Below, one piece after another: positions 54,199 through 62,511 of a DNA stretch of 64,000 nucleotides; positions within the stretch are counted from its first letter, which is position 1, and each line of letters opens with the position of its first letter. A model generated the notes under the pieces. That model saw only the letters and a program-made list of their open reading frames with translations. It searched no databases and had not been told where the DNA came from. The position numbers and the translations under genes were made by a program. The stretch is from Bin87 sp965220265 (lineage in GTDB: Bacteria > Chloroflexota > Dehalococcoidia > Lucifugimonadales > UBA3495). The stretch is taken from positions 1,054,001 through 1,118,000 of the forward strand of contig CBDCPM010000004.1 of assembly GCA_965220265.1 (NCBI GenBank), written 5' to 3'.

Positions 54199-55344
54199 CT
54201 ACCAGAGTTCGCGGGAGGCGAGGCGGGCGCCTTCGGCCATTGCGGCCAGCTTGGCCCAGGCTACGTTGGTCTCCACCTTGCGTCCCCAGGCGGAGGTGCC
54301 GAAGCCGCAGTCGCTGCCGGGGATGACGTTCTCGCGACCCACCAGGTTGGCGTAGTTCAGGATGCGCTGGGCGATGAGCTCGGGGTGCTCGATGAAGTTG
54401 GTGGTGGTGTCGAGCACGCCGGGGATCAGAACCTTGCCCTCGGGGAGGCGGACGTCTTCCCACACCTTCCACTCGTGGCCGTGCCTGGGGTTGGCGCCCT
54501 CGATGGACAGGCCCAGGGGCCGCGCCCGCAGCACGATGTCCACGATCTCGCGCAGAGGCACGTCGTGGTGGTGGGGGCCCTCGGTGTTGCCCCAGCAGAC
54601 GTGGAGCCGCATCTGCTCCGGGTCGATATCCTTCAGGGCGTAGTTGATCACCTCAACGTGCAGTTCGACTATCTTCTTGAATTCCTCCACCGACAGGTGT
54701 GAGAACTGCGACACACGGGTCATGGCGAGGTCGGGGCAATCGATCTGGAGGATGAGGCCGGCGGCGGCGATGGCGTTGTACTCGTCCTTCATCACCTCGG
54801 CGAGGGCGTAGAGGTAATCCTCCTCGGTGGCGTAGTACTCGTTGGGCAGGAAGTTGGCGATGACGCCCGGCGAGGCGGCGGTCATGAACACCTCCTCTAC
54901 CTCGCGGCCCGACGCGGCCTCCCGCAGGCTGGCGATGTCCCGCTCCACGGCGGGCCAGTCCTTCCAGGCGATGGGGCCGGTGCAGGCCGGCTGGGGCATG
55001 TTGCGCGAGGACATGCTGGTCTGCGTGGCGGCGTACTCGGGGAAATCGGCGTCGTCCAGGCGCGGACGGGAACGCACCATGCGCTCGCCCTCAAAGCCGG
55101 TGAGCCGCTCCTTGACGTAGGTGGCGTACTGGGAGCGGCCCTGCTCGCCGTCGTTGACCACGTCGATGCCGGCGTTCTGCTGCCGGTCGACGATGTCGCC
55201 CACGGCAGTGCGGATGCTGGACTGGAAAGCGGCCTCGTCGAAGCTCTGCTGGTCCTCGCGCAGGCGCAGGAGGTCCTGGAGCTCGGGAGACCGGGGCAGG
55301 CTACCGGTGTGGGTGGTGAGGATTCTGGACGTGCTGCGTTTCAT
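54199..55344 (-). CDS. Cobalamin-independent methionine synthase II-like protein
   Basis: A 381-residue MetE C-terminal-domain (COG0620) protein. It begins LTTHTGSLPRSPELQDLL, has LQIDCPDLAM, LHVCWGNTEGPHHHDVPL (zinc His and Cys) and VIPGSDCGFGT (second zinc Cys), all typical. Such stand-alone proteins act as methyltransferases on other substrates; the methyl donor is unknown. GGAGGG precedes the ATG at 55344, so the longer open frame to 55524 is not used. It faces the protease gene. Confidence 0.85.
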   Translation of the reverse strand: MKRSTSRILTTHTGSLPRSPELQDLLRLREDQQSFDEAAFQSSIRTAVGDIVDRQQNAGIDVVNDGEQGRSQYATYVKERLTGFEGERMVRSRPRLDDADFPEYAATQTSMSSRNMPQPACTGPIAWKDWPAVERDIASLREAASGREVEEVFMTAASPGVIANFLPNEYYATEEDYLYALAEVMKDEYNAIAAAGLILQIDCPDLAMTRVSQFSHLSVEEFKKIVELHVEVINYALKDIDPEQMRLHVCWGNTEGPHHHDVPLREIVDIVLRARPLGLSIEGANPRHGHEWKVWEDVRLPEGKVLIPGVLDTTTNFIEHPELIAQRILNYANLVGRENVIPGSDCGFGTSAWGRKVETNVAWAKLAAMAEGARLASRELW

Positions 55345-55545
55345 GGTCCCTCCGGTGTTGCGGCGATGATCGGCGTGAAGGGTGCAATTGTAATCCATGC
55401 GGCTGGGAGCGGCCCTGGAATGCGTTGCGCAGTGGATCAGGACGCAGGGAACCCCGATGGCGGGCTCATGCGTACCCAGTTTGTCATCGCTGGGAGCATG
55501 GCGACGCGGCGGTCTCGTTCCCATTGAGATGACCTATGCCTCAAC

Positions 55546-55601
55546 GAGATTGCCACGCTTCGCTCGCAATGACAGGGGGAGAGGCTTCGCTCGCAATGAC
55601 A
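55546..55601 (+). repeat. REP-like palindrome with a partial tandem copy
   Basis: Full 29-base copy at 55546-55574, identical to 30957-30985, then a 21-base partial copy (GAGGCTTCGCTCGCAATGAC A) at 55581-55601. The wider region 55412-55740 also holds a direct repeat around GGCCCTGGARTGCGTTGCGC (55412 and 55713). Confidence 0.8.
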
Positions 55602-55810
55602 ACTCAATCGAAAGCGGGTACGCATCGGCGATGGCGGGCAAGCGGCGCTGCGACGGCAGGGGGAACGGGTGGCGGCTCGGCGGCGCTGCGCCGGCGGGAG
55701 GGACGGGTGGCGGCCCTGGAGTGCGTTGCGCAACAATGGTATGGATCCCACCCGTATCAAGTACGGGGTGACGTTCTTTCGCCGGAATGACGGTTGAACT
55801 GAAAGGCCGT

Positions 55811-55879
55811 GCGCACTACCGCGAGGACTTTACGGAGGCGACGGAGGGGTGGCGACGGCACATCTCGGTGAGGGGCTAG
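55811..55879 (+). pseudogene. nadB: Duplicated 3' end of nadB
   Basis: Sixty-nine bases aligning without gaps to the last 69 bases of nadB (52502-52570), with nine differences and the stop codon kept (AHYREDFTEATEGWRRHISVRG versus AHYREDFTETPEEWRRHIVLRG, shown only at key positions). It overlaps the 3' end of the minus-strand gene at 55876. Some matching upstream sequence (GCGCTGCGCCGGCGGGAG near 55680) may be more of the same fragment, split by repeats. Confidence 0.85.
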
Positions 55880-56553
55880 CCGCGGGACGCGAGGAGGGCA
55901 TCGACGCTGGCGCACTTGGGACAGGCAACGGGATCGTGGGCCAATGAACTTCCCCCGGGACTACCGGGCGGAAATTTGAGGTTGTTGCAGCGGGCAGGAA
56001 CAGTGGTGTGCATCTCGTAGCGGCTGGGACGGTCGCAGAGTTGACCGACGCGGCCGGCGGCGGCGATGGCCTCTTCCAGGGTCATTGGATTGGGATCGGC
56101 GGCCATGGCCGAGGTCACGGCGGCGATCAGCCTGGAGACGCGGCGACGGGCACGGCGCATGGCCCGAACACTATCGGGGACCGATGATCCGGCGGGGACC
56201 GATGATCCGGCGGGGACCGATGATCCGGCGGGGACCGATGATCCGGCGACGATGTCGGACAGCTCGTACACCTGACGCAAGGTGCGCTGGTGGGTGTTCT
56301 CCAGCAAGCCGTCGAACATGAGCCGGCTGATCACGATGTGCAAACGGCGACGGGTGTTGTGAGGATAACGCCAATGGACGGCGGCGGCGGTCACAGCGTG
56401 GGTGGCGGAGCGCCTGAGGGCTCCGGCAGCGCGCTGGTAATCACCGGCGTCGAGATCGGCGTTGACAAGGTCCAAGAAATGAAGGCTGCGGCTGAGGTGG
56501 TAATTGGGGCTCACGGGCTCTCCTGGTCGGGTGTAATGATGCGTCAGACTCAC
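55876..56553 (-). CDS. Hypothetical protein with in-frame GSSVPA repeats
   Basis: A 225-residue protein of unknown function. The N-terminal part (ADLDAGDYQRAAGALRRSATHAVTAAAVH) resembles HEPN-like helical domains. Residues about 104-126 are GSSVPA repeats from four exact 18-base units (56176-56247). The C terminus has Cys pairs (CPKCASV and an upstream Cys) that may bind zinc. It lies among repeats and its stop overlaps a nadB fragment. Confidence 0.55.
   Translation of the reverse strand: MSLTHHYTRPGEPVSPNYHLSRSLHFLDLVNADLDAGDYQRAAGALRRSATHAVTAAAVHWRYPHNTRRRLHIVISRLMFDGLLENTHQRTLRQVYELSDIVAGSSVPAGSSVPAGSSVPAGSSVPDSVRAMRRARRRVSRLIAAVTSAMAADPNPMTLEEAIAAAGRVGQLCDRPSRYEMHTTVPARCNNLKFPPGSPGGSSLAHDPVACPKCASVDALLASRG
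56176..56247. repeat. Four exact 18-base tandem repeats
   Basis: Unit GGGGACCGATGATCCGGC repeated four times without change inside the gene at 55876. Unit length is a multiple of three, so copy-number changes would alter protein length but not frame. Confidence 0.95.
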
Positions 56554-56629
56554 GCGTACCCAGTTGGGTATTGCGTGGGGCGAAACGACATGGCAATTCC
56601 ATCGCCGTGGCGACGTCGCTTACGCCAAC

Positions 56630-56658
56630 GAGATTACCGCGCTTCGCTCGCAATGACA
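56630..56658 (+). repeat. REP-like palindrome variant
   Basis: One or two changes from the 29-base consensus (GAGATTACCGCGC start). Confidence 0.75.
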
Positions 56659-56874
56659 GCAGAAAGGACGCTGGCATTGACAAAGCAACGGGCGCTCGCA
56701 ATGACAACGGAAAGGACCAGGGCCATTCGATTATCCGGTTTGGCTCTGCTGCCAACGGGGGCTCCCAGTAGGCGGTCATCGCTCAAATCACCGGATTTGG
56801 ACAAGTATCGTCATCGGTCGGCAACAATCGAAAGGCCCTGGAGTCACTGACGCGTACATGGTTTAGTAAATCAG

Positions 56875-56964
56875 TCATTGTGAGCGAAGCGTGGCAATCT
56901 CGTGGGGTAACGGTCACCTTGCTGGTCACGAGATCGCCGCGTCGCTTTGCTCCTCGCGATGACA
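56875..56964. repeat. Pair of oppositely oriented REP-like palindromes
   Basis: Minus-oriented copy at 56875-56901 and plus-oriented variant at 56930-56964 (GAGATCGCCGCG ... CTCGCGATGACA). The latter continues into a CGTACCCAG-type segment (on the minus strand) also seen near 55468, marking a longer composite repeat. Confidence 0.75.
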
Positions 56965-56984
56965 AACTGGGTACGCGTGAGGTG

Positions 56985-57559
56985 GGAGTCAACGCATAGG
57001 GACGGCTGCCGGGGCGAAACCGGTCGTGCCGGCGAAAGCCGGCATCCGGGAAATCCCTGGCCTTCTCACGTTCGCCGGTGCGCAGGCTGCCTCGGTTCCT
57101 GCTTCCGCAGGAAGGACGGCTTCACCACAAGGACACCCACCGATTCTGGGCAGTTGCACAAGCTGGACTTTACGCATTTTAAGCGGCGTAAGCGAGAAAG
57201 GTTGCAACTCAATGGCACAGGGTAGCCGGAAGTTCCCGGACAACAGCGTTGGCGGCAGATAATGATAACCCTCCGACGCCAGCCACGGGTGGCGGTGTCC
57301 CAACGTGATGGCATCCGTTGCTTCCCTTAAATTTTGCGTAAAGTCGAGACAAGGATGTGCTTGCGTTGAGAGGATCAGTCCCCGACGATAGGGCGGGCCG
57401 TGAAATGCGCACTGTCGATGAACGAACAAGCCGCGCGGTGATGCTTGCTTGTCTCTCGGGGTTGGGGGGCGCGGGTTCGAATTGTCCCAGACCGGGTGCA
57501 GAGACAGGGTCTTTCGATCTCAAGGGTGTTCGGCAGCGGTGATACCGCTGCGGTGTGCG
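56985..57559. other. Repeat-rich intergenic region
   Basis: Hairpins TGCCGGC-GAAA-GCCGGCA (57027-57044), TTCCTGC-TTCC-GCAGGAA (about 57095-57112) and GCAGCGGT-GAT-ACCGCTGC (about 57531-57549). Only frames of low coding quality on both strands; no gene supported. A GGTTCGAAT string at about 57473 is not part of a tRNA. Confidence 0.5.
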
Positions 57560-58027
57560 TCAGCGCCGGTCGAACATCGACTGTGCGACCAGGAGTCTGC
57601 GTTCCTCCTGGGTCAGTTGGGCGAAGTTCCTGATGGCAGTCTCGGCCTGTGCAATGGTGTTGAACGTTATGGTACGAGTGATCGAGAAGTTGGGGTCATA
57701 GTCGGCTTCCCGGCGCAGGTCCTGTAGGTCGATGAAGGCGCGGGCGAAGTATTCTCCGGTTGGGGATAGCAGGTTCAGGGCTGCGCGCAGGTTATTCTGG
57801 GCTCTGCCGTGGTCGAGGCGGCGGTAGACCCGTTCCCACGCATAGGCGGACACGTTGGACTGCGGTTGACCGGCGATCAGCTCGGCGTTGGACGCTGCCA
57901 GCGTGTGGAATAAGGCGTAGTAGGCGGCGCTGATTGCACGTCGCATATCCGCTTCGGAGGGTGGAGAATCTGTCGACTGCGGCACCAGTTTGTGGCAGGT
58001 GGCAATGAGCTCGTTTGGGTCTATCAT
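57560..58027 (-). CDS. HEPN-like protein, possible toxin
   Basis: A 155-residue helical protein. RRAISAAYYALFHTLAASNAE and DLRREADYDPNF match a HEPN-related family (YYxLFH ... R-x-x-ADYDP) often found beside small partner genes. No R-X4-H motif is obvious, so ribonuclease activity is uncertain. The ATG at 58027 overlaps the stop of the 110-residue upstream gene (ATGA). The two probably act together. Confidence 0.75.
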   Translation of the reverse strand: MIDPNELIATCHKLVPQSTDSPPSEADMRRAISAAYYALFHTLAASNAELIAGQPQSNVSAYAWERVYRRLDHGRAQNNLRAALNLLSPTGEYFARAFIDLQDLRREADYDPNFSITRTITFNTIAQAETAIRNFAQLTQEERRLLVAQSMFDRR

Positions 58028-58356
58028 CGTGCGGGGGCGGGTGGAGTTGACGACTCGCGGTATTGCAGCCAAGTGGGGTCGTTGATATCAGTGTAGTGGA
58101 TCAAGGCGCGCGCGGTGATGCCGGCGGCGCGGATCGGCTCGTCGATGACCCGGAACAGCGTGATCATCAGGTGGCCGTCGAGCACGGGGTCGGGGGCAGT
58201 GTACAGGAGATGTACGTCGAAGAACTCCTCTTCCTCATGGTTCAGCCGGACGGTGACGTTGGCGTCCTGGAATTGGACGGGAGACGGGAAGTGGGTTTTC
58301 GCTCCGTCGAGAATTATTTGTTTGATGACGTCTATTTCCCGTTGGGTGATGGGCAT
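58024..58356 (-). CDS. Partner of the HEPN-like protein
   Basis: A 110-residue alpha/beta protein: helix QREIDVIKQIILDGAKTHF, then strands (VTVRLNHEEEEFFDVHLLY; GHLMITLFRVID). I recognise no family. It is first in a two-gene operon with the HEPN-like gene and overlaps it, as in toxin-antitoxin pairs, and may be the antitoxin. Confidence 0.65.
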   Translation of the reverse strand: MPITQREIDVIKQIILDGAKTHFPSPVQFQDANVTVRLNHEEEEFFDVHLLYTAPDPVLDGHLMITLFRVIDEPIRAAGITARALIHYTDINDPTWLQYRESSTPPAPAR

Positions 58357-58464
58357 TGGGGGCCTCGCGTGGGGATGGTCTCAGTTCTGATGCTATGGGG
58401 CGAAATCCCGACAGTCAATGCCTGGCAACAGCACACGCGTACCCACATTGCGGCGGGGAAACGT

Positions 58465-58573
58465 GAGAATCAGCATTTTCTGGATTTGGGGATTATCAGG
58501 ATTGCAACCGTCCTGCGATGGGGCTCTCTCAATCCTGACCAACCATAAAATCCCGTGAAACCTGTTTCTGACG
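58465..58573. repeat. Third palindromic repeat of the GxxExxY-associated type
   Basis: Degenerate arms: GAGAATCAGCATTTTC on the left and CCTGTTTCTGACGATT on the right, with ATCAGGATTG and CAATCCTGA inside. No GxxExxY gene is adjacent. Confidence 0.65.
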
Positions 58574-58662
58574 ATTTACGAAAGCGGGCACGCATCAGGG
58601 CCGGAGGGACGAGTCCGCGCCAAATCGGGCGTGCTATTCTGGCCGGCGGAATGTGTGCCGCC

Positions 58663-59011
58663 ATGACGCCGATGATGCCGACCATATCGCCCCAGGAGTT
58701 TGTCGCTCGCTGGCGGGATGCCGGCTTTGGCGAGCGGCAGGGGGCGCAGTCGTTCTTCAACGACCTGTGCGGGCTGGTGGGTCACGCGACGCCGGAGGGG
58801 TACGGCGATCCGGAGGCGTTCACCTTCGAGAAGTGGGTACCGGGCGGGTTCGCCGACGCATATTTCGAGGAGCATTTCGGCTGGGAGTTCAAGGGGCAGG
58901 ACGCGCAGCTGGACGGGGCCCTGACCCAGGCGGTGGGCTACGCGCGCCACCTGTAGAACCCACCGCTAATTGTCGTATCGTCATTCAATACGGTACGGAT
59001 CCAGAAGCGCT
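58663..59011 (+). pseudogene. N-terminal fragment of an MmeI-type restriction-methylase gene
   Basis: Residues 1-97 match the nuclease N terminus of MmeI-family enzymes: ISPQEFVARWRDAGFGERQG, FFNDLCGLVGHATP, FTFEKWVPGGFADAYFEEHFGWEFKG. After VGYARHL an in-frame TAG (58954-58956) replaces the usual Glu, and the next codons still read NPPLIVVSS, the conserved continuation. Similarity ends near 59011. The rest of the gene is missing. Confidence 0.88.
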
Positions 59012-59241
59012 CCCAATCGTAATCTCCGTTCCCAAGTTACCAGGATGTTGCTCAAATCGGGCCAAGGACCGCTGATGCCCTCGATCCAGCGGCTGATTTT
59101 GGCAACCTTCCTTGACCATAGGCTCAGGTATTCTAAAGTGAACAAGCGTCTTGTATCACCTGAGCAGCAATCGCACTTATGCTTTACTGATGCGGCAAGC
59201 TTCGCGCACAGAGCCAAACAACATCCTTTGCTGGGTTCATC

Positions 59242-60687
59242 ATGACCGAATTGTACAGATTTAGAAGCGTCAGGGCTCTATTGTGCGAAAAGTTTGCGGA
59301 ACTGGACAGGCAAACAATTTTCTTTGCAGCTCCAGACGAACTCAACGATCCCATGGAAGGATTCCGTGACATCATCTGGGCCGGAGACCACATTCTATGG
59401 ATCAATCTATTCCGAGATTACGTGAACTGCTTACACTGGAGCTTTCATCATATGCTTGTATTCGGCGAGCATATTCGCTTTGAGCCCCGGGATGTGCGTG
59501 CTGCGCCACCATGGAACGCGCCCCCAACCGCCGGTGCACAGGAACTGTCTCAAACGATTTGGGCAAAGGTCAAAGCCCAAGCCCAACTAACTCAGTTCGC
59601 CGAGAATATCACGGCCTTCCAGCGCAAGGCTCGGAAAGCCGAGTTGGCGTCGTATTTACGACTCATCCACGTTCATGCCTTAACGGCAATCCGTCAAACG
59701 TACATCGCGAAGGGGTTTATCGCTGAAGACGATTGGTCCGACACCGCAAAGCTATTCCCATCGCCAATGGCTTTGACTGATATGCTAGACTATGCCACAC
59801 AGGCAGGAGGTGAACAGGTATTCGATGCGGTGTTTTCCATGATTGACCATCTATCGGCCAAAAATACCCTAATTTACAGGTATAACAATAGGCACGACAA
59901 CGGTAACATAGCCCATCTAAACAAGATGAGCGTGTTTTTCAACTTCCCAAGCCTTTACATCGAACAGCTCGGTGCCCTCCTCTGGCCGCAATGGTACACT
60001 GCGTGCTTTGCGAAAACCTTCAACAATTCCTCTATGTGGTCTCATTATGGAGACAAGCACGAAGGAGCGTGTTTGATATTTGACACCGAGGATACTGGAG
60101 ATAGCGCAACCATAGCACTGATCCACATTGTGAACTCACCCCCAGATCAAGGTCGCACCACCGAGACCGCCAGGGATTTCGTGCCAATGCCATTCTACAA
60201 AATGCAATACCAGCAAAGGCCTGAGGAAGTGAATTTCTTCCATTCAATGGGACATTTACCGCTTGGCCTCCTTATGAACTTATGGTTTACCGATGAAGGC
60301 GGGACCGTTTCTAACCTTTATAGGGCATATACGGGCGACGAAATCGCATGGCGAGAACGGTATTGGGAAGCATTCCGCAGTGATATCGCATTCAAAACCA
60401 AAGATTGGGAATACGAGCAAGAATTGCGGTTAGTGCTGTACAGTGCCTTGGGAGACTTCGCCAACCCAAATGATCGCACACTAACCTACGACTTCGGGTC
60501 GTTGACAGGGATCATATTCGGGATGCGCATGTCCGACCAGCACAAGCAGGAAATCATTGAAATCGTTGAGCGCAAGTGCAGGGAAGCCAATCGCACTGGC
60601 TTCGAGTTTTATCAGGCCTACTACGATCCTCGATCTGGAGAGATACAGAGCAGGCCGCTCCATATACAGTTCGCGGGGCTCGGTTAG
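59242..60687 (+). CDS. DUF2971-family protein
   Basis: A 481-residue protein of the DUF2971 family: LYRFRSVRALL, FFAAPDELNDPMEGF, SSMWSHYGDKHEGACLIFD and the late KTKDWEYEQELRLVL segment. The family occurs often in defence and accessory loci; function is unknown. It is clearly more AT-rich than the genes around it. It sits between the N- and C-terminal fragments of the MmeI-type gene, so it seems to have replaced that gene's middle. Confidence 0.82.
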   Translation: MTELYRFRSVRALLCEKFAELDRQTIFFAAPDELNDPMEGFRDIIWAGDHILWINLFRDYVNCLHWSFHHMLVFGEHIRFEPRDVRAAPPWNAPPTAGAQELSQTIWAKVKAQAQLTQFAENITAFQRKARKAELASYLRLIHVHALTAIRQTYIAKGFIAEDDWSDTAKLFPSPMALTDMLDYATQAGGEQVFDAVFSMIDHLSAKNTLIYRYNNRHDNGNIAHLNKMSVFFNFPSLYIEQLGALLWPQWYTACFAKTFNNSSMWSHYGDKHEGACLIFDTEDTGDSATIALIHIVNSPPDQGRTTETARDFVPMPFYKMQYQQRPEEVNFFHSMGHLPLGLLMNLWFTDEGGTVSNLYRAYTGDEIAWRERYWEAFRSDIAFKTKDWEYEQELRLVLYSALGDFANPNDRTLTYDFGSLTGIIFGMRMSDQHKQEIIEIVERKCREANRTGFEFYQAYYDPRSGEIQSRPLHIQFAGLG

Positions 60688-60704
60688 ACCTCGAAAATTG
60701 CCAC

Positions 60705-60898
60705 GGGTCAGCGCGGCGGAGTTGAAGCGGCGGACGCTGACCAACCTGTACAACGCGCGGCCGACGTGGCTGGAGAACATCCACGGCCGGCTGGATGCGG
60801 CGGTGGCCGATGCCTACGGGTGGCCGGCGGACCTGGCGGACGGGGAGATCATCGAAAGGCTGCTGGCGCTGAACCTGGAGCGGGCGGAGGAGGGGTGA
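60705..60898 (+). pseudogene. C-terminal fragment of an MmeI-type gene, copy 1
   Basis: About 63 codons (SAAELKRRTLTNLYNARPTW ... LLALNLERA) matching the conserved tail of MmeI-family methyltransferases, ending in a stop. It has no start of its own. Copy 2 lies at 61416-61609. Confidence 0.87.
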
Positions 60899-61006
60899 GG
60901 GCACCCTTCGACAGGCTCAGGATAAGCCAGGGCGTTGGATTGTGGTATACTGATAGAGTACGTTGCAGGTTGCGTACAATAGTTATCACTGAATGGAGAG
61001 CTATAA

Positions 61007-61273
61007 GTGGGATTATTCGGCAGAAGCACCAGACCTATGACGCACTACCAACGTGTAAAGCGCAGAGCGGCTCGTGATATGTTAGTGCTTGGTGCTATAT
61101 TTACTATTAGCACAGTAGCGTCTCTATTTATTGGAAACTTCGCAGTTGTTTTATTCCTCGCGGGGGTCAGCGTAGCATTTTTCCTGGTTGGCTATCAGCA
61201 GCAAATTGACGCCATTGCCGCCGGCGACGAAGTTTCGCAAAGGAGCGAACAAAATGGTGAGCAAGATACGTGA
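61007..61273 (+). CDS. Small two-segment membrane protein
   Basis: An 88-residue protein with a basic N terminus (TRPMTHYQRVKRRAARD), two hydrophobic segments (about 26-44 and 46-65) and a polar acidic tail. GTG start with GGAG 8-9 bases upstream; TATACT at 60946-60951 is a likely -10 box. It overlaps the next gene by 20 bases. No family recognised. Confidence 0.6.
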   Translation: MGLFGRSTRPMTHYQRVKRRAARDMLVLGAIFTISTVASLFIGNFAVVLFLAGVSVAFFLVGYQQQIDAIAAGDEVSQRSEQNGEQDT

Positions 61274-61385
61274 CGCCATGTCGAACGATGATTTCAGGGA
61301 GTACGTACTGACGTATCTACCCATCGCCGGCATCATAATACTGGCGGTTGCCTTTGTATCAATCTCACTAGCCCGGGCCGGCTAA
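61254..61385 (+). CDS. Very small single-pass membrane protein
   Basis: Forty-three residues: charged N terminus (MVSKIRDAMSNDDFREY) and one membrane segment (YLPIAGIIILAVAFVSISLA). AAAGGAG lies about 8-9 bases before the ATG inside the upstream gene, a strong site for so short a gene. With its neighbour it forms a two-gene unit between the two MmeI C-terminal fragments. Confidence 0.6.
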   Translation: MVSKIRDAMSNDDFREYVLTYLPIAGIIILAVAFVSISLARAG

Positions 61386-61415
61386 CCGCTGCGCGAGGGG
61401 TGGCTGAATCCGGAG

Positions 61416-61609
61416 GGGTCAGCGCGGCGGAGTTGCGGAAGCGGACGCTGACGAACCTGTACAACGCGCGGCCGACGTGGCTGGAGAACATCCACGGCCG
61501 GCTGGATGCGGCGGTGGCCGACGCCTACGGGTGGCCGGCTGGCCTGGCAGACGCCGAGATACTGGAGCGGCTGCTGGCGCTGAACTTCGAGAGGGCGGGG
61601 GAGGGCTGA
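61416..61609 (+). pseudogene. C-terminal fragment of an MmeI-type gene, copy 2
   Basis: A second 194-base copy, same length as 60705-60898 and very similar (RKRTLTNLYNARPTWLENI ... LLALNFERA), ending in a stop. Both copies begin at the same point (GGGTCAGCGCGGCGGAGTTG). Confidence 0.87.
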
Positions 61610-61693
61610 GGGCGTTTTGACGGGGCCACGAGCCGATGCTACCGTGAGAATATCTGCGGACAACGTTATGCCGTCCATCGAGAGGAATCCATA

Positions 61694-61936
61694 ATGGCCA
61701 CCGGCCAAATTGAGCATATGCTGGAATACCGACAGTTGGCGTCGCGGATGCGGCAGCAAATCGAAGGGCTGACGGAGCAATATCCGGAGCAATGGGCAGC
61801 CATGGTCCCTGGTGAGGAACTGTTCGTAGCCGGCACTATGGACGAACTTCTGGCGGTTCTGGATGAAAAGGGCCTACGGGAGGGGAACGTCGTCATTGAG
61901 TTTCTGGACTCCAATCCAACGCCGTTGATACTGTGA
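61694..61936 (+). CDS. DUF5678-like small protein
   Basis: An 80-residue protein: LTEQYPEQWAAMVPGEELFVAGTMDELLAVLDEKGL resembles DUF5678 proteins (W-V-A-x-x-G-x-x-x-V-A-x-G). It overlaps the next gene (GTGA). These small proteins often precede retropepsin-like genes; the link suggests a shared role. Confidence 0.65.
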   Translation: MATGQIEHMLEYRQLASRMRQQIEGLTEQYPEQWAAMVPGEELFVAGTMDELLAVLDEKGLREGNVVIEFLDSNPTPLIL

Positions 61937-62382
61937 TTCTCGGAGAATTTGGGCCCACCGGGCAGCCCTTTGTTGAAGGCTACCTGACGCTGCCCCGGTT
62001 TGGTATAGCCAGAAATATAGTCTTCCTGGTTGACACCGGAGCGTATGCGACTTGCATTCACCCCCGGGACGGTACGCTTGCCGCAATTCCCTTCGACCAA
62101 CTGGAAAACCCCGTCACCTCCAATGGCGTGGGCGGTCCGGCTACGTATTTCAGTGAGCGCGCTGTCCTGGAGTTCGTCGACGGCGAAGCCAGAGAAATTC
62201 GCAGTTGCGAGGTTGATGTCCTCATCGCAAAGCCGGCCGCAGACCCGATGCACAGCATAAACCGGCTCCCTTCGCTGCTGGGCAGGGACATTATCGACCG
62301 CTGGCGCATGGTGTACGACCGTGTGGAGGGGGTCCTCGAATTCACGGTGAGGTGCGCCGACAACGTCCTGGGCGACGAGTGA
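61933..62382 (+). CDS. Retropepsin-like (clan AA) aspartic protease
   Basis: A 149-residue protein with catalytic motif VFLVDTGAYATCIHP (near 29-43) and the later SLLGRDIIDRWRM, the hydrophobic-Gly element of clan AA. GTG start overlapping the DUF5678 stop, so translation is probably coupled. The substrate is unknown; the small partner could be substrate or adaptor. Confidence 0.8.
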   Translation: MILGEFGPTGQPFVEGYLTLPRFGIARNIVFLVDTGAYATCIHPRDGTLAAIPFDQLENPVTSNGVGGPATYFSERAVLEFVDGEAREIRSCEVDVLIAKPAADPMHSINRLPSLLGRDIIDRWRMVYDRVEGVLEFTVRCADNVLGDE

Positions 62383-62511
62383 CTTGAGGTCGGGCGTAAA
62401 TCGCCCCAAAATTGCTGACATCGTGGCGTTGACGGTGGTTTACGTGAACCGGGACAGGCCGATGATATACTGCGAGCGCGCACGGGTTGAGGTTCAGCAG
62501 GAGGTCTGGTG

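Noticed and set aside
55397..55771. 124-codon plus-strand frame containing RLPRFARND and GFARND
   Set aside because: It is the translation of REP-like repeats, not a gene.
56176..56247. CRISPR-like array or phase-variation tract
   Set aside because: The 18-base units have no spacers and keep the reading frame, so they cannot switch the gene on and off.
56989..57429. 146-codon minus-strand frame in the repeat region
   Set aside because: It runs through two hairpin repeats, has no ribosome-binding site and shows no domain.
57450..57500. Possible tRNA 3' half (GGTTCGAAT)
   Set aside because: The T-stem does not pair, and no acceptor or anticodon stem can be drawn.
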